Source: Thermoplasmata archaeon | GTDB taxonomy: Archaea; Thermoplasmatota; Thermoplasmata; Thermoplasmatales; Thermoplasmataceae | Direction of reading: 5' to 3' | DNA: 7,179 nucleotides | NCBI GenBank assembly: GCA_021845155.1 | Contig: JAKBSB010000065.1 | Coordinates: 1-7,179, forward strand | In this document: positions 1 to 5,648 of the stretch, one piece after another | Layout of the letters: every line of letters begins with the position of its first letter | How positions within the stretch are numbered: position 1 is the stretch's first letter | Notes under the pieces: generated by a model | Database searches by the model: none | Told to the model about the DNA's origin: nothing | What the model saw: the letters and a program-made list of their open reading frames with translations, nothing else | Made by a program: the position numbers and the translations under genes

Positions 1-1125
1 GCAATATCCGAATCAAAAACAGTTGCCTCCAGCAATAAAGCGGCTGAAATGGTCAGAAATGGCAGAAAAATCTACAATTTCGGGATCGGAGAACCTGATT
101 TCACGACCCCTGAAAACATTATCGATGCAGGATTTCAATGGGCCAGGAAAGGAAAGACCCACTATACACCCTCCATGGGAATCCAGGAACTGAGGGAAGC
201 TATTTCTGCAAAGTTCAGGAAGTTCAATAAAATTGACGCAGATCCAAAGAATATACTGGTAACACCAACTAAATTCTCCATAAATCTTGCACTCATGTCG
301 ATCCTTGAATTCGGTGATGAGGTTCTCCTCCCGGAGCCATACTATGTCTCGTACCCTGACATAATCAGGCTTGCAGGTGGAAAAGTAATTCCTGTGGGAA
401 CAGATGAAAACTACGATTTTGATTTTTCTGCAATGGAGAAGCTTGTGAATCCAAGAACCAGGGCACTGGTTTTCAGCAATCCCACCAACCCAACCGGGAA
501 GGTTTACAGCGAAAAAATGATCAGGGAACTCTCCGACTTTATACTTGAGAATAATCTTTACCTGATTTCAGACGAGATATACGAGGATATCATATTTGAG
601 GGAAAGGCGTTTTCTCCAGCATCAATACCGGAAATGGCAGAACACACCATAACAGTGAGCGGCTTCTCCAAGAGCCATGCGATGACTGGATGGAGAATCG
701 GCTACATGACAGGTCCTGCAGATATCATCAGGGCGTCAAACAAGATCCAGCAGCAGACCATAACCTGTGCCTCATCCATTGCCCAGTATGCAGCCCTTGA
801 AGCACTCAAGGACGAGGAAAGTCCAAGGGAAATGACACAGAAATTCAAGGAAAGGCGGGACCTGATTTACAAGCTTATATCTGATGGGAAGGCACTTAAG
901 GTAAGGAAGCCTGAAGGTGCTTTCTACATCTTCCCCCAGTATGAAGGGAAAGATTCTGAAACTGTCTCTTCTGATCTCCTGGAAAAAGAGGGAGTTGTCG
1001 TGACTCCAGGATCAGCTTTCGGATCCCAGGGTGAAAATCACCTGAGGATTTCTTTTGCTGCTTCAAATGAGACCATCACGGAAGGAATGGAAAGGATCAA
1101 TAGCTATTTCAGGAAGAAGCAATAA
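1..1125 (+). CDS. Class I PLP-dependent aminotransferase, aspartate aminotransferase-like (5' end outside window)
   Basis: Transfers amino groups between an amino acid (probably aspartate or an aromatic/broad range) and a 2-oxoacid, using pyridoxal phosphate in the cytosol. The frame is open from base 1, and the 16 codons ahead of the ATG at 49 read like the usual N-terminus of the family (ISESKT...AAEMVRNG, then GIGEPDF). The true start therefore lies upstream, and ATG 49 is internal. Counting from that Met: GEPDF at 14-18, NPTNPTG at 144-150 (Asn147 for the PLP ring), SDEIY at 174-178 (Asp175, Tyr178), the Schiff-base lysine Lys208 in GFSKSHAMTGWR with Arg216 for the phosphate, and substrate-carboxylate Arg333 in HLRISFA. 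The order and spacing resemble Thermus-type (subgroup I-gamma) enzymes, and only some 10-15 residues should be missing. Odd: the phosphate loop reads VTPTKF (71-76), lacking the usual glycine(s). The exact substrate cannot be read from sequence. Confidence 0.93.
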   Translation, partial: AISESKTVASSNKAAEMVRNGRKIYNFGIGEPDFTTPENIIDAGFQWARKGKTHYTPSMGIQELREAISAKFRKFNKIDADPKNILVTPTKFSINLALMSILEFGDEVLLPEPYYVSYPDIIRLAGGKVIPVGTDENYDFDFSAMEKLVNPRTRALVFSNPTNPTGKVYSEKMIRELSDFILENNLYLISDEIYEDIIFEGKAFSPASIPEMAEHTITVSGFSKSHAMTGWRIGYMTGPADIIRASNKIQQQTITCASSIAQYAALEALKDEESPREMTQKFKERRDLIYKLISDGKALKVRKPEGAFYIFPQYEGKDSETVSSDLLEKEGVVVTPGSAFGSQGENHLRISFAASNETITEGMERINSYFRKKQ

Positions 1126-1135
1126 CTGGAGACAA

Positions 1136-1156
1136 CCTTTTATTTTACTCAATTTT
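1136..1156 (+). terminator. T-rich tract after the aminotransferase gene
   Basis: Just after the TAA at 1123-1125 the + strand holds two T4 runs and a further T4 run within about 20 bases. Oligo-T tracts of this kind terminate archaeal RNA polymerase without needing a hairpin, and no hairpin is seen here. The tract fills the spacer up to the stop codon of the converging gene. On the opposite strand it is A-rich and would not serve that gene. Confidence 0.4.
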
Positions 1157-1929
1157 CAGATGGAGTGGGCCAGCATCATCCCGAAATAGATCTCAACATA
1201 ACCGTAGTCAAGATGCATCTTTTTTCCGGATTCCTGGAGTATTCCGTGCATGACCATTAAATTCCAGAAACTGTCCGGCTTCCCCGTATCCACAATTTCC
1301 TGGTCTATTTTGTATAGATCCTGGAAAGAACCTGTTTCAAAGCAGTGTTTAACAACCTCCTCATACTTCTCAGCGTTTGGCGAGTATCCATAGGGCCCTT
1401 TCTCCGAATGTGTATGTGCCTGGTCCGCGCTGATGATGATGCTCACTCTTTTCCCATATTGATCCGCTACCCTGCACAGTGACCTGCCAAAGTTAACAAG
1501 TTTATCCCTGTCTCCTATCCTTGACTGACCGATAAGCACAATGCTTCTCTGGCGGAAGAAGTAAAGAGGGATGCTTGACCCGAAATCCAGGGGAAATGTG
1601 GAGAGATCGCCTGAATATGTCACAAATCTAAGTTCCTCTGTAGTATCCGATGTTGATTTTAGGAGGGTTTCCGTCAATGCCCTCTCGTTTTTCGCGGTAA
1701 AGTGGAGATACTTGTCCCTCAATTTTGTATTGGCCTCGTAATTCTCGGTATTCACAACAGCTATGTTTTTTGAGAGGTTAACTCCGTGGGGTGAAAGGAC
1801 CACCAGAATGTCTGAACCGTCATTTGCAGCCAGTTCACCAAGCATTTCGCTTAATTCCCTGCTCTGCTGATTTGGCAGGTCAATAAGCTCATCTCCATGA
1901 GGTATCATGTATACCCTGTTAAGAACCAT
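1156..1929 (-). CDS. LigB-like class III extradiol dioxygenase family protein (DODA/MEMO superfamily)
   Basis: A 257-residue cytosolic protein of the LigB fold, in which non-haem Fe(II) dioxygenases open catechol rings between a hydroxylated and an adjacent carbon; many archaeal members have no known substrate. Motifs: PHGDE with His11 and SPHG with His48 (the two metal-binding histidines), then SADQAHTHSEKGPYGYSP around 168-184, where His172 or His174 fits the catalytic base. The C-terminus ends in YFGMMLA (248-254). The conserved glutamate metal ligand expected shortly before that YFGM is not at its usual place; Glu246 is the nearest candidate. ATG 1929 is chosen because a TATA-like element sits 22-28 bases upstream, fitting a leaderless transcript; Met8 is the alternative. 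It converges on the aminotransferase gene and diverges from the MFS exporter gene. An active dioxygenase is likely but not certain; a MEMO-like non-enzymatic role is the alternative. Confidence 0.8.
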   Translation of the reverse strand: MVLNRVYMIPHGDELIDLPNQQSRELSEMLGELAANDGSDILVVLSPHGVNLSKNIAVVNTENYEANTKLRDKYLHFTAKNERALTETLLKSTSDTTEELRFVTYSGDLSTFPLDFGSSIPLYFFRQRSIVLIGQSRIGDRDKLVNFGRSLCRVADQYGKRVSIIISADQAHTHSEKGPYGYSPNAEKYEEVVKHCFETGSFQDLYKIDQEIVDTGKPDSFWNLMVMHGILQESGKKMHLDYGYVEIYFGMMLAHSI

Positions 1930-1943
1930 TTTTCCTGATTTTC

Positions 1944-1963
1944 AACAGGAATATATGCTTTTA
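1944..1963. promoter_or_regulatory. Putative divergent promoter with palindromic ATATAT TATA box
   Basis: The 71-base divergent spacer holds ATATAT at 1951-1956, which reads the same on both strands. On the - strand it is preceded by AAAAGC (purine-rich, BRE-like) and centred about 25 bases from ATG 1929, the classic distance for a leaderless archaeal gene. On the + strand it is preceded by AACAGGA, and a start site 25-30 bases downstream would fall at about 1979-1984, shortly before the exporter gene. The - strand assignment is the stronger. Use in both directions is inference. A second AT-rich candidate for the + strand is the CTAAAAATGTATAT stretch around 1978-1991. Confidence 0.55.
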
Positions 1964-1988
1964 GACTCACCCTTGCGCTAAAAATGTA

Positions 1989-2019
1989 TATCCGGAAGTA
2001 ATGCGGGAGCGTATCCGGA
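1989..2019. repeat. Direct repeat of TATCCGGA, spaced 23 bases, at the exporter start
   Basis: TATCCGGA occurs at 1989-1996 and again at 2012-2019. Each copy contains the palindrome TCCGGA, and they lie 23 bases apart, about two helical turns. They flank the ATG at 2001, and the second copy runs into the alternative start codon at 2019. The position would suit a repressor binding as two side-by-side dimers, but an 8-base repeat can also arise by chance. Confidence 0.35.
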
Positions 2020-3224
2020 TGATGAAAAGTTTTGATTCAAGGCAGAAGCTTCTCCTGGGATCCATAGGTTTTATTGAATTCCTCAGGGTCTTAGGTATTT
2101 TTCTCATACTTCCCACTTTCACGCTCTACGGAGAGAAGTATTCTTCTTCCCCTTTGCTCATAGGTGCCGCTCTTGGTGCTTACGGAATAGCCATGGCCTT
2201 ATTCCAGGCCCCCTTCGGGAACCTTTCAGACAGGTTTGGGAGGAAAAAGATCATTGCTCTTGGCACGGTACCGTTTATTGTCGGAAACCTCCTCTGCTGG
2301 TCACCTTCAAACATAATAGGTCTCATAGCCGGCAGGTTCATATCTGGATCAGGGGCCATAAGTTCCACGGGCCTCGCTTTTGTCCAGGAATCTGTTCCAG
2401 TCCAGAAAAGAAACCTTGCAATGGCAGTCATTGGGATACCCATTGGCCTTGCCTCAGTTTTCGGCATCCTGATAGGACCAATAATAAGCCAGGTTTTTGG
2501 CAATTCCTTCCTTTTCCTTCTCTCTGCAATCCTGGGTGCAGTATCACTTCTTCCACTCCTGAGAATAAGGGAGGATAAACGCACCCGTGAAATAAGGCCC
2601 AGGAGGAAGATCAGCAGGTCCACGCTTTTAATGGGCGGCATAGGTTTCACTGTATCTTTCCAGATAATGGCAGTATTCTTTTTCCTTCCGCTTTATATCT
2701 CCCAGGTATTCGGGATTTCCAGTTACTACAAGGTGCTCGTCCCTACACTCATTGCAGGTGGAATAATAGGGCTGTCCATCTCAAGGATCGGGGACAGGGG
2801 AAGGACTGTCCTGGCTTCCTTCGTAACACTGGTGCTGTTCCTGTTTTCAGTGTTCCTCATATTCTACCTGCCGGTTGCCACTGGGGAAAGCTTACTTTTC
2901 TTCATTGGCCTGACGCTGTTCTTCGCAGGCTATGCGGTATTCGAGATCGTTTTCATAACACTGGTCACAAAACTTTCTCCCTCAGGAGGATATGGTTCAA
3001 ACATAGGGGCCTATAACACGCTTCAGTATACAGGTGAATTCTTTGGGGGCGCTGCCGGTGGGACGCTCCTTTCCCTGACATTGACCTCGGGGACCACACT
3101 GAGGACCTCGCTTGTGCTGGCACTGCTTGTGCTTGTTTCCATTGTCCTGCTCTATCTTGCTACTAAGCACCTGGGTAAGGAAGCAGGGTCTTTCACTTCG
3201 AAATTGGACGATTCACTGCAGTAG
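2001..3224 (+). CDS. MFS transporter, YajR-like, probable drug/proton antiporter
   Basis: A 407-residue major facilitator with about 12 hydrophobic segments in the cytoplasmic membrane. Proteins of this group (DHA1-type, YajR-like) expel small molecules in exchange for protons; in an acidophile the steep proton gradient would favour this. TM1 carries LRVLGIFLILP and TM2 is followed by motif A, GNLSDRFGRKK (73-83, with Asp77). A motif-C-like stretch ending in GILIGPII lies at about 155-162, and a weaker motif A copy, RIGDRGR, lies at about 262-268 between TM8 and TM9. A charged loop at 189-205 (REDKRTREIRPRRK) links the two six-helix halves. The protein ends soon after TM12, without the extra C-terminal ferredoxin-like YAM domain of E. 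coli YajR. The start is unsure: ATG 2001 has only a weak SD-like site, while ATG 2019 or 2022 follow GGGAG at 2004-2008. The substrate is unknown. Confidence 0.9.
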   Translation: MRERIRMMKSFDSRQKLLLGSIGFIEFLRVLGIFLILPTFTLYGEKYSSSPLLIGAALGAYGIAMALFQAPFGNLSDRFGRKKIIALGTVPFIVGNLLCWSPSNIIGLIAGRFISGSGAISSTGLAFVQESVPVQKRNLAMAVIGIPIGLASVFGILIGPIISQVFGNSFLFLLSAILGAVSLLPLLRIREDKRTREIRPRRKISRSTLLMGGIGFTVSFQIMAVFFFLPLYISQVFGISSYYKVLVPTLIAGGIIGLSISRIGDRGRTVLASFVTLVLFLFSVFLIFYLPVATGESLLFFIGLTLFFAGYAVFEIVFITLVTKLSPSGGYGSNIGAYNTLQYTGEFFGGAAGGTLLSLTLTSGTTLRTSLVLALLVLVSIVLLYLATKHLGKEAGSFTSKLDDSLQ

Positions 3225-3241
3225 TTACTTCCTGCCATCCT

Positions 3242-3859
3242 TTACCCTGACAGGGACCTGTTCTTCACCATGATGTATAATGCTGCAGCTGCCAGAAGGG
3301 CAATTGCCGAATAATCCAGGACACTGACTATCTCCGCAAGGTTGCTCTGCCCGCTCTTTTCATAGATTATTGCCGAATATGCTATGATTATTATTGAGAG
3401 GATGGAAACGGTCAATGGAAGGATCACTTTTCCCTTCATTCCCTGGGATCCTGCCAATGCTGAACTGCCAAACTGCACTGCAGGCAGGAACATTGAGCAG
3501 ATCATTATTGCACATATTGTGAGGAGATGATTCGGGACAACGTAATCTGTAATGTGCAGTATCACGAAGATTGCTATCATGAACATGACCGCAACAATTA
3601 CCCCGGCTGCAAGGACATATGGCTTTCCCGACCCAATGAATGAACCTGCAAATGAAAACACCACAGTGCCAATGATTATCCCCTCAAAAAGAGGTATGAG
3701 CTGGTTGGTGTATCCTATGAGATATATGAAATTGGAAGAATAGCCCATTGTAAACAGGATCGATGTAGCAAACAAGGTAATGATAACTACTGAGAACAGC
3801 CACCTCAATGCAGCATGGATGCCTGAAACAGGTTCAGTGTTTTTTTCCACTGGATTCAC
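3242..3859 (-). CDS. Six-TM membrane protein of unknown function, coupled to the phosphoesterase
   Basis: A 205-residue integral membrane protein that I cannot assign to a family. Hydrophobic segments lie at roughly 17-37, 53-74, 80-101, 110-130, 143-165 and 178-197. The N-terminus (MNPVEKNTEP) is short and polar, and the C-terminus ends in KNRSLSG. Few charged residues occur inside the membrane segments; Asp105 and Asp172 sit near their edges. No enzymatic motif is visible. The start is GTG, 26 bases inside the end of the preceding phosphoesterase gene, which implies translational coupling and one transcript. A second GTG nine bases later (3850) follows GAGGTGA at ideal spacing and could be the real start, giving a protein three residues shorter. 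Its job probably relates to the surface phosphoesterase, for example anchoring, assembly or transport of a product, but this is inferred only from the gene arrangement. Confidence 0.75.
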   Translation of the reverse strand: MNPVEKNTEPVSGIHAALRWLFSVVIITLFATSILFTMGYSSNFIYLIGYTNQLIPLFEGIIIGTVVFSFAGSFIGSGKPYVLAAGVIVAVMFMIAIFVILHITDYVVPNHLLTICAIMICSMFLPAVQFGSSALAGSQGMKGKVILPLTVSILSIIIIAYSAIIYEKSGQSNLAEIVSVLDYSAIALLAAAALYIMVKNRSLSG

Positions 3860-5324
3860 CTCTTTTCCTTACTGAAGCGTATATCACGCCGGCAATAATC
3901 ACCTGGCTCAGGACTAGAATTGAGTAAAACCCTGGAGTCTCATATATAGGAGTGTACCCAAAATTAACCCTGTTGTATACCTTGAAACCCAGTTCCGAAA
4001 GATTGAGGCTGGAAGATCCAGTCCTGTTGTATGGCAGGCTGGCAAAGGGCATCTGTGGTTTCATGGGAAAGATCCTGGAAAAATTGTATCCCGATGTGTC
4101 TATTATGGGTCCAAAATGAATTGTAGAGGGAACCGGAAAGCCCGCAGATGAGTTGAACAGCATTGGTGAGCGGTCAAGCATTCCGTTACCATAAGTCTGA
4201 TTGAAATCAAAGAAGTCTATGGGGATATCGGAGTAGGAAACAAGTGTATTGAGGGCAGGTATGTTCCAGTTGTAGTCTATGAAAGCTAGAAGTGAGGTGT
4301 GTGTCATTTCCGTATTTGAAATGTAATCCTCCTTTGCATATGGGGATATGACTATGAGAGGTATCCTGAACCCAAGCTGAACCCCGTCAAGAACTGGTGG
4401 AGAGACCTGGTCGTAGAACCCTCCAAATTCGTCGTAGGTGATGAAAATGGCCGTTGAGTTCCAGTCTGGGCTCTTCTCAATGCTGTTGATGAGGTAAAGA
4501 AGCCACATCTCTCCATCCAGCATATTGTCCGGTGGTCCCTGGGTATCAGCAGTCTCCTGCGAAAACACATAACTCACGGATGGGAGGGTTCCGTTCGAAG
4601 ACTGGTCCAGGAAACTGTTCCAGCTCTGGAGATGACTGGAATATGCATTGTGTCCGGAAAGGTACTCCCAGTCCGGGAAAGTTGCATGGGTATCATTTAT
4701 GTAGAAACCCCATGAGACATTGTAGGCTGAAAGCTCCCCGAATATTGACTGCGATATTGGAACATACGGTGGCGGACCGTAGTCGTTCATAACCGGCGAG
4801 AAACCTGCAAGATAGAAAAGGTGATTTGGGGAGCTTTCCGAGATCTGCGGAGCATAATAGTTATCAGCAAGACCATACTGCTGGGCAAGATCCCATTCCG
4901 GGGCCATCTGTTCTGCAGAGTAGTAAGTGAGGCCCTGTGGCCCGCTTCCGTTAAGGAATCCGTTCATTTTCCCATGGTTCCAGTCGATGTGGTACGGGAT
5001 GTAGCCCTCGTTTGGATCCTTCGTCGTGAAGACACCGGAAGGGACTTCCGTAAGCCTGTTCAGGAGTGAACTGTTGCCAAGCAGGTTAAGTGGCCTGGAA
5101 AGGTTGTCTGAGAGGCTTGCATTTGTGGTATAATTGTTGTATGGATAGATGCCGAATATGTTATCGAAACTGTGGTTTTCCATGAAGATATTCACTACAT
5201 GCTTTATTGGGGTGCTTGTGCCTGATGTTGAGGCCTGCGGACTGGGTGTAACAGCACTTGCTGCGGGTGCGAGTGCAACAATGATAAAGAAAATCACTAT
5301 GACAAAAGATAGAAAACGACACAT
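3834..5324 (-). CDS. Secreted, C-terminally anchored phosphoesterase (AcpA / phospholipase C family)
   Basis: Hydrolyses phosphate esters (acid phosphatase or phospholipase C type) outside the cell. The open frame begins at ATG 5372 (512 residues; numbering here). ATG 5324 (Met17) is preferred because it gives a clean signal peptide (MCRF plus a hydrophobic core, AxA at 38-40) and has a TATA-like stretch upstream. Family motifs: IKHVVNIFMENHSFDNIFG (56-74; metal ligands Glu65, Asn66), SESSPNH (178-184; Ser180 probable nucleophile), TYDEFGGFYDQV (312-323; Asp314, Glu315), RIPLIVISPYAK (336-347) and MTHTS with His358. A TM helix at about 481-500 followed by VRKRGESSGKKH anchors the C-terminus, so the catalytic domain faces the acidic exterior. 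Odd: Gln322 replaces the usual histidine of the DHV motif, and about 15 NxS/T sequons suggest heavy N-glycosylation. It overlaps the six-TM gene downstream. Phosphatase versus phospholipase cannot be decided. Confidence 0.88.
   Translation of the reverse strand: MCRFLSFVIVIFFIIVALAPAASAVTPSPQASTSGTSTPIKHVVNIFMENHSFDNIFGIYPYNNYTTNASLSDNLSRPLNLLGNSSLLNRLTEVPSGVFTTKDPNEGYIPYHIDWNHGKMNGFLNGSGPQGLTYYSAEQMAPEWDLAQQYGLADNYYAPQISESSPNHLFYLAGFSPVMNDYGPPPYVPISQSIFGELSAYNVSWGFYINDTHATFPDWEYLSGHNAYSSHLQSWNSFLDQSSNGTLPSVSYVFSQETADTQGPPDNMLDGEMWLLYLINSIEKSPDWNSTAIFITYDEFGGFYDQVSPPVLDGVQLGFRIPLIVISPYAKEDYISNTEMTHTSLLAFIDYNWNIPALNTLVSYSDIPIDFFDFNQTYGNGMLDRSPMLFNSSAGFPVPSTIHFGPIIDTSGYNFSRIFPMKPQMPFASLPYNRTGSSSLNLSELGFKVYNRVNFGYTPIYETPGFYSILVLSQVIIAGVIYASVRKRGESSGKKH
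3856..3869 (-). promoter_or_regulatory. Ribosome binding sites deciding between two GTG starts
   Basis: Reading the - strand, AAGGAAAAGAGGTGA precedes and overlaps the first GTG (3859-3857). AGGA lies 6 bases before that GTG. The stronger match to the archaeal SD consensus, GAGGTGA at 3862-3856, lies 5 bases before the second in-frame GTG (3850-3848). Both are usable. The stronger site favours the second, so the overlap with the upstream gene is 26 or 17 bases. Confidence 0.5.
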
Positions 5325-5344
5325 GCATGCAGCTATTGGATTAA

Positions 5345-5360
5345 TTGAATAAAAATATTT
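5345..5360 (-). promoter_or_regulatory. Putative TATA box for the phosphoesterase gene
   Basis: The - strand reads AAATATTTTTATTCAA here, ending 21 bases before ATG 5324, with the AT core centred some 25-32 bases ahead of it. This fits a leaderless transcript starting at that ATG. The same tract contains a T5 run that could end the upstream DUF167 transcript. No comparable element lies about 26 bases ahead of the longer-frame ATG at 5372, where the sequence is CAATTCCTGAAAGC. Confidence 0.45.
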
Positions 5361-5398
5361 GCACAACTGCATTTTTTTTGTTAAGCTTTCAGGAATTG

Positions 5399-5614
5399 CT
5401 ACCCATCAATTTCCACGACCTTGGTCCTTGATCTCTGGCCTGATATGATCTTTATGCTCGTGGATGGAACATCGTAATATCTTGATATCTGCTTCATGAC
5501 GTCAAGGTTTGCCCTGTTGTTCTCCCTGGGCTCCATTGTGTAGATTCTTATGAATCCTTCCTCCTCAATTATACCTCTTTTCCCATGGGAAACCTTTACA
5601 ATTATGGATTTCAC
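5399..5614 (-). CDS. DUF167 / UPF0235 (YggU-like) small protein
   Basis: A 71-residue cytosolic protein of the DUF167 family, widespread in bacteria and archaea and without an established biochemical role. It begins with a beta strand (SIIVKVSHGKRG). It then carries the family signature in its second half: NNRANLDVMKQISRYYDVP (about 32-50, with the conserved N-x-x-AN) and IKIISGQRSRTKVVEI (54-69, with the SGxxSRxK motif). It is at the short end for the family because the N-terminal extension is absent. The start is GTG at 5614: the codon immediately before it in frame is TGA, so no longer form is possible, and the next Met is residue 27. The SD is weak (a G-rich GGGGTTGG stretch). The gene lies 34 bases after the peptidase gene on the same strand and is probably in its operon. 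Confidence 0.85.
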   Translation of the reverse strand: MKSIIVKVSHGKRGIIEEEGFIRIYTMEPRENNRANLDVMKQISRYYDVPSTSIKIISGQRSRTKVVEIDG

Positions 5615-5648
5615 TCAACCAACCCCATAGAGCCTCTTTTGCCCATCC

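Noticed and set aside
2019..2060. ATGATGA at 2019-2025 resembling a C box of a C/D guide RNA (also near 314 and 1432)
   Set aside because: No correctly placed D box or internal C'/D' pair follows, and each hit is explained by coding sequence.
2180..2650. A 156-codon - strand frame inside the exporter gene
   Set aside because: Its product is rich in Arg, Pro and Met with no recognisable domain, and the + strand MFS protein has clear family motifs through the same bases.
3245..3255. CCCTGACAGGG inverted repeat near the convergent stops as a possible terminator hairpin
   Set aside because: The loop would be one base, it lies in the end of the six-TM coding sequence, and no T-run follows on either strand. 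The 17-base gap between the stops shows no clear terminator.
4352..5352. Several 60-90-codon frames on both strands inside the phosphoesterase gene
   Set aside because: None has a recognisable domain, and all are overlaid by a frame with continuous family motifs.
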